A DNA stretch of 64,000 bases from Ornithodoros turicata (taxonomy: Eukaryota; Arthropoda; Arachnida; Ixodida; Argasidae): contig NW_026999346.1 of assembly GCF_037126465.1 (NCBI RefSeq), positions 1,554,565 through 1,618,564 of the forward strand, given 5' to 3'. Position numbers and translations under genes: made by a program. The notes below the pieces were generated by a model. That model saw nothing but the letters and a program-made list of their open reading frames with translations, searched no databases and had not been told where the DNA came from. Below, piece after piece: positions 31,971-41,736 of this stretch (the stretch's first letter is position 1; each line of letters begins with the position of its first letter).

Positions 31971-33087
31971 TTACAAGTTCCTAAGGATTCCTATATCTCT
32001 AAAGAAACTCAAAATGTTCTCGAAAGGAACAAAAGGCTCATCACTCAGCAGAAGAGTTGGGTGAAGAGGTAAAAAGTACTTGTAGCACTCAGTAAAGTGA
32101 CGATTTCGATGAGGTTCGTGTTTTGAACACGATATCAAAATATGTACAATAGAAATGGGCTCGTCACAGAGAGTGCACTGTGGCGGCTCCTCCCCATGAA
32201 GTAGAAAGCCGTGTGATAGGTAAGTGTGTCCAATTCTGAGCCTGTGCCTCAGGATATCACAGATGCGGTGTTCCAATGTGTGCGTGTGATGACTGATGTG
32301 TGGCTTTATCAGGTGAAGTTTGTTCTGTGTTTGTGAATCCCAGAATTCTTGCCATTTTGCGTTAATGGCGCATTTTAGCACCCGTCTGAAGTCGTGAAAG
32401 GGCATGTCAAATGGACTGATGTCTAAGGTAAGAGCTGCTGAAGCAGCTCGATCTGCCTGCTCGTTTCCTGGGATACCCATATGGCTGGGCACCCAGCAAA
32501 ACGTTCGTCTGTAACCTCTATTTATGACTCTACTTACCAAGGAAAGCACTATCTTAACCAACAGATTCTTAGTTCTCTGCAGACTGTGCAGGGCGTGTAG
32601 ACAGCTCAGAGAATCTGTGTAGATTACAGCAGATCTAATGCTGGTTTGCAAGATAAAATTGAGGGCTAAGATAATTGTGTACACTTCGGCCGTAAAAATA
32701 GATGTGACTGGATTTAGGCGATGCGACCTTGTCACTGCTGCAGAGACCATGGCACACGAAACGCTGCGAGTGGTTCGTGATCCATCTGTGTATATTTCCA
32801 CGTGATCCCCAAAGGAGTGTTTCAATTCCTCAAACTCCTGTTGAAGAACCAGGGGCAATGTAGCTTCTTGTCATACTTTGTTAGGGAATAATTGTAGTCA
32901 GGTTTTGGCTGCCACGGGGGAACTTCCAGTCCGGATTCTAAGATCCAGGAATCCCGACAAGAGAAATCATAGAGTTCTTGATAGTGTGATACCCTCATGC
33001 TGAACGGACGTGCAACTGATCTACTTATGAAAAGTCGACAAAACTGTGTGCCCTGGACACAAGATAATGCAGGGTGTTGATGATAGC
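31971..33087 (-). pseudogene. I-3 ORF2 C-terminal part: RNase H
   Basis: Two overlapping frames (shift near 32840) give the C-terminal ORF2: CVQGTQFCRLFISRS, IYTDGSRTTRSVSCAMV, FTAEVYTIILAL, YTDSLSCLHAL, WVPSHMGIPGNEQADRAA, and knuckle CTLCDEPISIVHILISC. The fold residues are kept. The 5' side is cut at KSYHQHPA by the TIR insertion at 33089. Confidence 0.87.
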
Positions 33088-33088
33088 T

Positions 33089-33854
33089 TTTGTTGCCCAT
33101 GGGAAGTGGGACGACACTTTCGACGCGTTGCATATATTTTTCTAGGCATCAGGCCCACAGAAACAAGAAACGAAAAAAAAGTTTGGTGTAAAATTGCTAG
33201 AAATGTGTTTTTTATTGGTGCCACATATGTTGCAACCAGGAACGGAGCGGCCCGCTTACAGTGCGATAAAACTATGCGCGATGAAATTTTTCGAAGCAGT
33301 TCAGTTCGCCTTCATCCACGCACAAATAAACGGCACATTTTTTGCAGAGGTTTGCAGAGGTGCAAATGCAAAACCTACTATTTTAGCGAATGATTTCACG
33401 TCGTGAAAACATAAAACAGGCTGTCAAGCGCGGCGACCTTGGCCCCCGCTGTGAAGGCGGCGAACGTGCAATACCTGGGTGCCACAAACGTGTATGCGGA
33501 ACACAACTCGTGCAATACCCACAAGATTTGGTCGCACAAAGGTGATATTTTACACGAGGTATCTTCGATCATTCTAAAAAAAGGGCATTGCATTCAGAAG
33601 TTACAGATTACAGCCAAACGCAAGTAATAATGCAAAATATGAAACGCTTACCGGTTTTGGCGCGCAGCCGTGGAAGCCATGTTTAAAACTCCCGGCCGGC
33701 TTGGCGCGCGTGCAAGTAGCGACATCCCACGCGGGAGGAAGAAAGCTTAGACATCCACGGTTGTGGCTGCTAGGATTTTGGGGTTCCTGTGCTGATTGTC
33801 TCTCCGAAAAACGAATTTAGAAAACATCCACAATAAGTAGCCTTGGGCAACAAA
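33089..33854. mobile_element. 766-bp insertion with short terminal inverted repeats, family unknown
   Basis: Ends read TTTGTTGCCCA (left) and TGGGCAACAAA (right), an 11-bp perfect inverted repeat. Comparison with I-4 shows it interrupts ORF2 between ILY and KSYHQHPA, with a few target bases lost or altered. No transposase reading frame and no clear target duplication were seen, so it looks like a non-autonomous DNA element. The stretch has no supported gene. Confidence 0.6.
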
Positions 33855-33856
33855 GG

Positions 33857-35398
33857 GTAGAGAATACTGAGGTAGCAACGACGTCTCTCCAAAGACCATT
33901 CGTGGCACTCTACGTACAAACTCTCCACTGGTGGGGTTCGGAAAGCTCCAAGCGCTAACCGTAGCCCTTGATGATGTATAGGGTCAATTAATTTAAGGAC
34001 AGACGGTCGAGCGGAACCATATACTACAGAACCGTAGTCCATCTTGGACCTAATTACTGAGATGTATATTTTGTGCAGCATATCTCTGTCTGCTCCCCAG
34101 GTCTTGTGTGATATAACCTTCATCAAAGCCAACGATTTCATACATTTTGTCTTCAATTCTTTGATGTGTGGCAAGAAAGTGAGTTTTTTGTCAAAGACCA
34201 TTCCCAGGAATTTGTGTTCGTCCTGGACTGCAAGGTCCCGACCATTGATGGACAGTGTTGGGCTTGGAAGTAGTCCTCTTTTCCTGGTAAATAGGACACA
34301 CACAGTCTTTTCTGGGGACAATTTAAATCCATTTTGGTCAGCCCATCTGACAAGTATGTTTATCGTTAGCTGGAGCTGCCTGTCACATGTATTCAAATTT
34401 GTCGAGGAGTAGGAGATTTGCACATCATCGACGTACAGCGAGTAAGACGCAGAAGGAGGAATTGCGGTAGCTATTGAATTCATTTTCACAATAAAAAGAG
34501 TCACACTGAGAACTGAACCCTGAGGTACTCCGTTTTCCTGAACAAATGGCCTTGACAGGGTGGAACCCAACCAGGGTTCGGAAAAACCCGGGTTTTTTTA
34601 AAAAAGCCCGCCCCAGTGGGTTTTTTCGGGTTTTTCGGGTGGGTTTTTCGGGTGCTGGGATTTTTTTTTCGAACTGCTGCATATGACACGCAACAGCCGT
34701 TCTCCACCTATTTTTCATGTTTCTGGGAGAAATAATTGTTTGCCGCTGTAGAATTTACGGTAAAGTAACCTCCGAAGCAGTCGTCCCCTCGACAACGATT
34801 AGAAAAAAAATACCATCAATGTAGGTTATGGAACGACTGCACGCGATAAAGCGCACGCTTGCATAGCAACGAAGAGGCAAATCCCGGAGACAGCGAGTTT
34901 CACCATATCACCTCACCACCTTCACCACCTCATATTTCTCGATACGCGAAGGGAGATGAAACGTTTTCCTTCTTTTCTTTTTCTTGCTTCGTTTCTGTAT
35001 TTCACCCGTGTGTGGGCTTTATTGGGTTTTTCAGCCCGGGTGGACCCAAAAAAACCCGGGTGGTTTTTTTTAAACTGGGTCCATTCGGCGAACCCTGAAC
35101 CCAACTGTACCCTGAAGATTCTCCCGTGAAGAAAATTGACGACACAACGTAAAAGTCGGCCTCTTATGCCTAAGGAATGCAGATCTCGTATGATACCATA
35201 CCGCCATGCAGTATCATACGCTTTTTCTAGGTCAAAAAATACCGAGACACAGTGACACCGCCTGACAAATGCCTCTCTGATTGCGGTTTCCAAGCGGACA
35301 AGATGATATGTAGTAGAACGCGCAGCTCGAGAACCGCATTGATTATTGTCTAGGCAGTTATTCACTTCGAGGTAATACACCAGCCTGTTATTAACCAT
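33857..35398 (-). pseudogene. I-3 ORF2 reverse transcriptase, split by a hAT-like MITE
   Basis: Right piece (35106-35398): NNQCGSRAARSTTYHLVRLETAIREAF, motif A FFDLEKAYDTAW, GRIFRVQLG. Left piece (33857-34571): GSTLSRPFVQENGVPQGSVLSVTLF, catalytic YVDD near 34425-34436, LSPEKTVCVLFTRKRG, EHKFLGMVFD, SLYVECHEWSLERRRCYLSILY. The MITE at 34572-35097 breaks it at QLG/STL with an 8-bp duplication. Confidence 0.87.
34572..35097. mobile_element. hAT-like MITE, 526 bp
   Basis: Inverted ends CAGGGTTCG (34572-34580) and CGAACCCTG (35089-35097), with more distal similarity (AACCCGGGTTTTTTT on both arms). Flanked by 8-bp duplications AACCCAAC (34564-34571 and 35098-35105). CAGGG ends and 8-bp duplications are hAT hallmarks. 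No transposase. The arms are rich in GGGTTTTTCGGG, giving a long foldback. Confidence 0.88.
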
Positions 35399-36353
35399 TC
35401 TCTCAAAATACTAGTGATGGGCCTACAGCTTGTAGGGTTTGATGGGTCCTTTCCTGGTTTCAGGAGAGGAATTACTGTAGCGACCTTCCATGCTGACGGC
35501 ATTTGCCCACTACCCCAGACGTCATTGAAAAACTTGAGCAAACCTTCTTTGGATTTTTCTGACAAATGGACAAGCATGGAGTAGGTGATTCGATGTGGGC
35601 CCGGAGCACTAACATTTACTGATGATAGTGCCTGCAGGAGCTCACTTGCAGTGAAAGGTTGGTTATATGCACAGTTCTCATCTCAGTTGTTGTGACAATT
35701 CGCTGTTCTTCACGTCGCTTGACACTTAAGAATCTGTCTGCGTAATGGGAGGAATTTGATATATTCTGAAAGTGCTGACCCAATACATCAGCTTGTTCAT
35801 TTAGGCTCTGGCATGGAATTCCATTTACCTCAAGCAGAGGGACAGAAAAAGTTCTGTACTCTCCTTTGAGCTTTCTGATTCTGTCCCACACTATCTTTGA
35901 TGGGGTCTTGTGGGTTAAAGACGAGACAAAATGGCGCCAGGAGGACCGTTTGGCCTGGCGCCGTGTCCACCTTGCCTTAGCACGTGCCTTTTTGAAAGTT
36001 AAGAGGTTCTGTGCTGTGGGATACCTACGAAAGACACCCCAAGCGCGATTTTGTTGCTTCCGTGTGTCCTCACACTCCTTTGTCCACCATGGCTTTGGAT
36101 GCCTAGGTAGACGGGAGGAGGTCTGCGGGACACTCTGAACAGCAGCTTCCAACATAACATTGGTAATAAAATTGTTGGTGTCGTCGATTGACATTCCATT
36201 AAAAGATACTGGAGTGAACTCTGATTGTTCTTTGAATAAACTCCAGTTGGCTTCTCGGAGCTTCCAGCGAGGCTGACGTGTTGTTATTGTGCTTGTACTT
36301 GAAACATACGTCAACTTCACTGGGAAGTTATCACTGCCCATCGGATTTGTCAT
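35362..36353 (-). pseudogene. I-3 ORF2: APE C-terminus, linker and RT start
   Basis: GSDNFPVKLTYVS (end of the APE domain) at the right end, linker KPWWTKECEDTRKQQNRAWGVF, ARAKARWTRRQAKRSSW, FSVPLLEVNGIPCQSLNEQA, then RT start APGPHRITYSMLVHLSE and PLLKPGKDPSNPTSCRPI. Frames shift near 35600 and 35400. The upstream APE is missing; satellite follows at 36354. Confidence 0.83.
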
Positions 36354-36458
36354 CGCTATTCTATGCACTCGACGCTTTTCTCCCACATTAGGATCGTGCA
36401 TCTGAGGCACAAACTCATAAAGTATGGTGTAACGGCAGGGGAAAATAATGTGTTCTTT
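36354..36458 (+). repeat. R2-target tandem repeat, block S5 (partial unit)
   Basis: Begins CGCTATTCTATGCACTCG, ends TTCTTT (36458), the 5' junction of element G. Confidence 0.9.
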
Positions 36459-36461
36459 CGC

Positions 36462-36614
36462 GGGGGGCGTGACTCAGGACTTTTCGATTGCGGTTGCTGT
36501 GCGAATTATTAGCGCTATCGATTGAGTTTTTGGTCTATCCTGAGTCACGGGAGGTCCGGCCTCCTCGCGGCACCCCCCGGGCAACGGCAGCAGCAGCCGG
36601 CTAACGGAGCGCCC
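36462..36614 (+). ncRNA. HDV-like self-cleaving ribozyme at the 5' end of element G
   Basis: P1: GGGGGGCG (36462-36469) with CACCCCCC just before GGGCAAC. J1/2 holds a long hairpin GTGACTCAGGA/TCCTGAGTCAC. P2: GGTCCG with CGGAGC (one mismatch). P3: GCC/GGC closed by TCCTCGC, nearly the HDV L3. P4: CGGC-AGCAGCA-GCCG. J4/2: CTAAC with the catalytic C position kept. Cleavage is expected 5' of G36462, three bases from the satellite. R2 elements are known to carry such ribozymes. Confidence 0.87.
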
Positions 36615-36727
36615 ACGGCATAAGCCGTGGTAAGAGTGAAAACTCTGTATTGTATTGTTCTGGGCCTCCAGGGTAGTTACCCAGGAGCGCTACGCTCTTA
36701 CCTGGCTGAGCGGAGATCTAACTGAAG

Positions 36728-37144
36728 ATGGAAGATTACGAGGTGTCTTTCTCGCCTGATGACCTGGTGTGTCATTTATGCCACACTCGTGTAACATCGA
36801 GAGAAAAATATGAACGACATTACCGAGAACACTCTCTGCGAATTCAGTGCAGATGCAGTCTATGCCGCCAGAAGATCCTGTCATCAGTGAAGAGCATGTC
36901 ATCGCACCACTCGAAGTGCCGCAAGCGGCACCAGCGGAACCCTCCAGAGGACGGTCTGCAAGTGGATGACGCATCTCGAAGAGATATATATGTTGATGTT
37001 CCCGAAGAGCGAAGGCTGGATCCAACGGCGCTTCCAGTGGGGAGGTTGCGGCTGACCGGGTTTCGGGGGGGAGGGGGTCGGATATGCCCGACTCGGAGGC
37101 TGAGCTGCCGGAGCAGATGGCACCTCTGGTTCACGAGGTGGTGA
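36728..37144 (+). pseudogene. R2-like zinc-finger N-terminus (element G)
   Basis: Starts at ATG 36728 (MEDYEVSFSPDD), shared in form with L and K. Finger 1: CX2CX12HX3H (CHLC...HYREH). Finger 2: CSLC...HHSKC, a C2HC type. After PTALPVGR a shift in a G-run near 37066-37080 takes the linker out of frame. Binds target DNA in the R2 model. Confidence 0.85.
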
Positions 37145-37176
37145 CCTCGAGCCTGTGACCTGAGACCTGGTGACCT

Positions 37177-38214
37177 GTGCTGACGCATGATGTGTCCCAG
37201 CTGGCGTCAATGCTGGCAGGCGAGGAGCTTACGCCTCCTCTGGGACGATCCGAAGTGTCCCAGCTGGCTGAAATGCTGGCAGGCGAGGAGCTTACGCCTC
37301 CTCTGGGACGGCCCGGTGGGCCTTACACCTATGCCGAGCAGGATGAGATCTGCGACGAGCGCGTTGACCAACTTTATGGCACGATGGACATACCACCCTT
37401 GTCATGCTCTGGCGGCTCGACCTTGGGGCCGGGTTCGTCCGATCTTGCTCGGGCCGGGGTGGACGCTGCTGCCCCAACTGTGGTGTCGTATGGTCGTTGG
37501 ACCGATGCTGAATTGACACTCATGGCATGAGCGGAGATGGATCTGGGGACCCACCCTTTCAAGAACCAAGAATTGCACAACAGATACCCACATCGCTCGT
37601 TGCAAAGCATACGAATGATGCGTCATTCGAATAAATACAAGATGGTGCTGCGAGGTCTTCGAGAGCACGAGCGTGAGGGGCGTAGTCTCCCCTTGCCAAC
37701 AATGAATGAGCAGGGTCAGAGGTCGGGTTTCCCCCTGAGTTTGGAGGAGCGCAGAAGCATCCTTTCTTCGACGTGTCTACCTAAAGAGCTGCTCAGTAAG
37801 ATTCCCGGGGGCCCTCTTCAGTCGCAAGATATTGATGCCATTTACGAGGCATACGGTCTAGTCCGGGCGTGTCCTAACAAACGGAAGAATATCAACGGGA
37901 GCAGGAGTTCCGAGCCTACGACTGCCCGTTGTCGACGTCACAAGAGATTTAGGCAACATCAGAGATTATACCCAAAGGGACCAAAGGTACTCTGTCACGA
38001 CCTTATGAGTGATGCCAGTGACAACAGAATCACCCTCCCCATGCTCCACCAGAAATATGATCCTATCTTTTCGTCACCGTCTCCAAGAGAAGTTCGGGTC
38101 CCGTCGGTTCCTCAGCCTATGTCAGTATTAGTGAGAGCCATAGACGAGGAGGAAGTAGTGAGAGCTGCTTGGGGGCGAGGCGACAGCGGTCAGCCCCTGG
38201 CTCCGACGGGATAA
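37177..38214 (+). pseudogene. R2-like linker, Myb-like domain and pre-RT basic block (element G)
   Basis: Frame 1. The linker motif occurs twice: VSQLASMLAGEELTPPLGR and VSQLAEMLAGEELTPPLGR. Myb-like: VSYGRWTDAELTLMA, TGA at 37528-37530 (arginine in relatives), then RYPHRSLQSIRMMRHSNKYK. Then SKIPGGPLQSQDIDAIYEAYG and RRHKRFRQHQRLYPKGPKVLCHDLM. A shift near 38190 disrupts the APGPDGIT block; decayed RT start lies in 38215-38505. Confidence 0.83.
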
Positions 38215-38505
38215 CCATGGAAGGCTTAAAGAAGAGATCCCAGTCAGGTGATGGCCGAAATCCTCAACAACTTTCTAAGAAATGGTTGTGTGCCACCTCA
38301 CTTAAAGATGTCTAACTGTTTTTGTACCTAAGCGAGCAAGGCCTAGCGGCCCAGGCGACTTTCGACCAATTACGGTGTCACAACTGCTCCTTAGAGTATA
38401 CTCCAAGATTCTCCTGCACCGTTTTGCCCCAGCGGCAAAGTTTCATGACCTTCAGAACGGTTTCATTGAGGACAGAAGCAGATCCAGCAACTTGCTCCTG
38501 CTACA

Positions 38506-39687
38506 GTGACTGATGCGGCACGCCAGCAACATCACAGGCCATTCTTTGCTGCGAGCTTGGATCTGAAAAAGGCATTCGACATGCTTAGTCACCATGCCAT
38601 TTTCAATGCCCTAGAAGAGAGACAGTTAGCCCAACAATATCGAGAGGTGCTTGAGAAAATGTACAGTGGATGTACTACGTCCTTCTGGGTAAATGGAAGT
38701 ACTGATGGAATACAGATTCCTGTGCGGCGAGGGGTTAAACAGGGAGACCCCCTGTCTCCCTTTATGTTTAATTGTGTCATTGACCCCCTGCTGCACCAGC
38801 TCAAAACCTCTGGATCGGGTTTTCGCAATAAGGAAAGATCTGCATCCGCCATGGCATTTGAGGATGACATAATTCTATTTTCGGACAACCGGGCGGCGCT
38901 ACAAGAGTTACTCCGCATGACTCAGACTTATATGAGCCAGGTTCAACTTCAAATTAACCCCCTCAAGACCCAGTACTTTGGCTGGACTTGGTCCAGTCAA
39001 AGTGACTGGTTCAGCTACAACATCCAGCCAATTATTGTCTGCGGGAGCGAAGTCACAGCCAAGCGTAGAGACGAGCCCATCAAGTACCTGGGCCTAAACC
39101 TATTTGTCCACAAGGCCCCAACGCTTGATGACTCTAAGATTACCGACCTCACAGAGATCATCGACAAAGCTGCCCTCAAGCCGTTCCAGAGGCTGCACTA
39201 TTTTAAGGAGCTGGTGGTCCAGCGCAGACTATATACTGTGGCGAACGCCATCAATATTCTGGCACAGGCAGAGAAGTTGGATGCAGCGCCATGTAAGGAA
39301 GGTCAAGAAATCTTCTCCATCTACCAGGGAGTTTCCCCACGGCGCACATCTGGATGCCACACAAAAAAGGAGGATTGGGGGTGCTACAGCTGGCATTCAC
39401 TGCGGTGGCCGTGCAGATCAAGGCCCTCGCCAGAATGCAGAGAATCGGGAATCCGTTCATCGATGAGTTGGGCAATGAGCTACTGGCGGCCCACCTGGAA
39501 TCCCTTTGCCGACGGGTGTGCATCCCTACAGATGTCACGGATGCCCGGGAATTGGATAGATTACTGCGGGAGGCGCACGATCGCTGGTCATCTCAAATTA
39601 AGAATCGTTATACGAATAAGTCCATCTTCGCTCACGAAGGAGATTCCATGGCGAACCAATGGCTTCAAGCTTCGTCGAAGCACATGA
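38506..39687 (+). pseudogene. R2-like reverse transcriptase (element G)
   Basis: Motif A ASLDLKKAFD, motif B VKQGDPLSPFMFN, then AMAFEDDIILFSDN: the box reads FEDD in place of FADD, keeping both aspartates. INPLKTQYFGWTWSSQSDWFSY marks the G/L/C subfamily. Coding homology ends near 39290 at a shift; the last part of this frame is not homologous. RT motifs upstream of A are in 38215-38505 in other frames. Confidence 0.85.
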
Positions 39688-40560
39688 AGGAGGGCGACAA
39701 GATCCGCGCGCTCCGTCTCCGTACGGTAGTATATCCTTCCAGAGCCCTGTTCAATAAACATGCCCAGGACATACCGCGAGGCTCTGCCATCACTGCCGGG
39801 AAGCCGAGGAGACTCCGGCTCATATTTTACGGCACTGCGAGCGTGTTTGGGTGTGTTCGTTTATTAAACTCGCACGACCCGCGAGTCGGAGTCGTGACGT
39901 ATGAGAGCCATCGTACGTCATCGACTCTAGCGACCCACCTCGAAAGGAGAGGCCCTGCGAGTCGACTCTTGAGCACCTCTAGTGTTGAATCGTCGAGTTT
40001 TAGAACGGGAGTTAGTGTCACGTGGGCGACGTCATGAGAGCCGCGCCGCGGCATTTTCGCCCACCAAGAGTCTACTCTCTCGGGTCTCGAGTTGTTCGAG
40101 TCGAATAAACGAACGCAACCTTTATGGTCCTCGCATCGAGCGACATAACTTTGTCTGCCAGCAGATGGCCCGTCTCATTCAGAAATACAACCCTTCCGCA
40201 ACTGTGCGTCAAGAGCAAGTATTTTCAGTGGCAGGAGCGAGGCTCAAGCCTGACCTAGCTGTGGAAGTGGGCGACAAAGTCTTTGTAGCGGATGTGGCCA
40301 TCTGCTGGGATAACAGCCTGTCTACGCTCGAGCAGAAGAATAGAGACAAGGTTCAAAAGTACGAACCTTTACGCGGTCTCTTCCCCGGCAAAGAAGTTCG
40401 TGTTGATGGAGTTGTGTTCGGAGCCCGGGGCTTCACGTGTGGTTCCACGAGACGAGTATGTGCCGCGTTTGGGCTCACTAATAGCGACGTTTCATGTCTT
40501 GCATCACGTGTTATCGTTGGAAGTCTCATTTGCTTGTCTCGCTTTGTGCGTAAAGTTTGA
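39354..40560 (+). pseudogene. R2-like CCHC/RLE domain (element G), split by a MITE
   Basis: HKKGGLGVLQLAFTAVAVQIKALARMQRIG, MANQWLQASSKHMKEGDKIRALRLRTVVYPSRALFNKHA, a shift near 39765 in the knuckle, then the MITE at 39849-40120. It resumes PRIERHNFVCQQMARLIQKYNP, the core KPDLAVEVGDKVFVADVAICWD (40246-40310), GARGFTCGSTRRV and SLICLSRFVRKV, TGA at 40558-40560. Confidence 0.87.
39849..40120. mobile_element. PIF/Harbinger-like MITE, 272 bp
   Basis: Inverted ends GGGTGTGTTCGTTTATT (left) and AATAAACGAACGCAACC (right; reverse complement GGTTGCGTTCGTTTATT). Flanked by TTT on both sides (39846-39848, 40121-40123), a 3-bp duplication. Comparison with H and L shows a clean interruption of the R2 endonuclease reading. 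No ORF. Confidence 0.8.
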
Positions 40561-40775
40561 TGTGATTGTGTTTAGTTTACTCTTCTTTCTCCGCTCGAGT
40601 CTATTTTTTAGTAGTAGGCAGGTCGGTTTGTTTTTAGTATATCTTTTACTTATTTTCACCAGGGCCTTAAGACCGGTGCTTGGTGTCAGCACAGCACGGC
40701 CCTTACGGTTTCGTGTGGCACACAACGCCGTGCTTGGCCTAGCTTTTTAACCCTGTACAGGGACAGCCATAGTTT
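40561..40775 (+). other. 3' UTR of R2-like element G
   Basis: No ORF. It shares with L, H1 and H2 the block GGGCC(T)TAAGACCGGTGCTTGG, CAACGCCG.GCTTGGCC and the self-complementary CCCTGTACAGGG near the end, then ...AGTT before TTAGCC. Likely the RNA bound by the R2 protein (inference from R2 biology). Confidence 0.7.
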
Positions 40776-41736
40776 TAGCCAAATAAACGCCATTCTACGC
40801 ACTCGACGCTTTTCTCCCACACTAGGATCGTGCATCTGAGGCACAAACTTGCAAAGTATGGGGTAACGGCAGGGGAAAATACTGTGTTCTTTGAGTAGCC
40901 AAATCAACGCCATTCTACTCATTCGACGCTTTCTCCCACATGAGGATCGTGCATGTGAGGCACAAACTCACAAAGTATAGGGTAACGGCAGGGGAAAATT
41001 TTGTGTTCTTTGGGTAGCCAAATCAACGCCATTCTACTCATTCGACGCTTTCTCCCACATGAGGATCGTGCATCTGAGGAACAAACTCACAAAGTATAGG
41101 GTAACGGCAGGGGAAAATACTGTGTTCTTTCGGCAGCGAAATAAACGCCATTCTACTCATTCGACGCTTTTCTCTCACATTAGGAACGTGCATCTGAGGC
41201 ACAAACTCACAAAGTATGGGGTAACGGCAGGGGAAAATACTGTGTTCTTTGAGTAGCCAAATCAACGCCATTCTACTCATTCGACGCTTTCTCCCACATG
41301 AGGATCGTGCATCTGAGGCACAAACTCACAAAGTATAGGGTAACGGCAGGGGAAAATTTTGTGTTCTTTGGGTAGCCAAATCAACGCCATTCTACTCATT
41401 CGACGCTTTCTCCCACATGAGGATCGTGCATCTGAGGAACAAACTCACAAAGGATAGGGTAACGGCAGGGGAAAATACTGTGTTCTTTCGGCAGCGAAAT
41501 AAACGCCATTCTACTCATTCGACGCTTTTCTCTCACATTAGGAACGTGCATCTGAGGCACAAACTCATAAAGTATGGGGTAACGGCAGGGGAAAATATTG
41601 TGTTCTTTCGGTAGCCAAATAAACGCCATTCTAGTCATTCGACGCTTTTCTCCCACGTTAGGATCGTGCATCTCAGGCATAAACTCACAAAGTATGGGGT
41701 AACTACACAAAGTATGGGGAAAGTACTGTGCTCTTT
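40776..41736 (+). repeat. R2-target tandem repeat, block S6 (eight units, higher-order period)
   Basis: Units start at 40776, 40896, 41015, 41134, 41254, 41373, 41492 and 41612. Units 2-4 and 5-7 match as three-unit blocks 358 bp apart (shared GAGTAGCC, GGGTAGCC and GGCAGCG variants). The last unit has an internal 13-16 base duplication (ACACAAAGTATGGGG). It ends at CTCTTT, the junction of H1. Confidence 0.93.

Larger units (their letters stand above)
29101..36353 (-). mobile_element. I-group LINE I-3 (TGA-tail subfamily), 5'-truncated and carrying three nested insertions
   Basis: The + strand starts with eight TGA units (29101-29125), the 3' tail. ORF2 pieces are at 31971-33087, 33857-34571, 35106-35398 and 35362-36353. 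It is interrupted by a gypsy element (29193-31877), a TIR element (33089-33854) and a hAT-like MITE (34572-35097). The 5' end breaks inside the APE domain (PMGSDNFPV) and abuts satellite. ORF1 and 5' UTR are absent. Confidence 0.87.
36459..40775 (+). mobile_element. R2-like element G, full length (decayed)
   Basis: Starts after TTCTTT with an HDV-like ribozyme (36462) and ends before TAGCCAAATAAACG (40776). It has two zinc fingers, a doubled linker motif, Myb, RT and RLE, broken by shifts, nonsense codons and a Harbinger-like MITE at 39849-40120. With L and H it forms a subfamily distinct from B/D/E/F/J. Confidence 0.9.

Noticed and set aside
33430..33630. GC-rich stretch with short ORFs in the 766-bp insertion as a gene
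   Set aside because: Only about 62-115 codons, no motif, inside a probable non-autonomous transposon.
29095..36362. TCATCGCT on both sides of I-3 as a target duplication
   Set aside because: The left flank is R2-like element F but the right flank is satellite, and the LINE is 5'-truncated in its APE domain; the 8-base match is probably chance.
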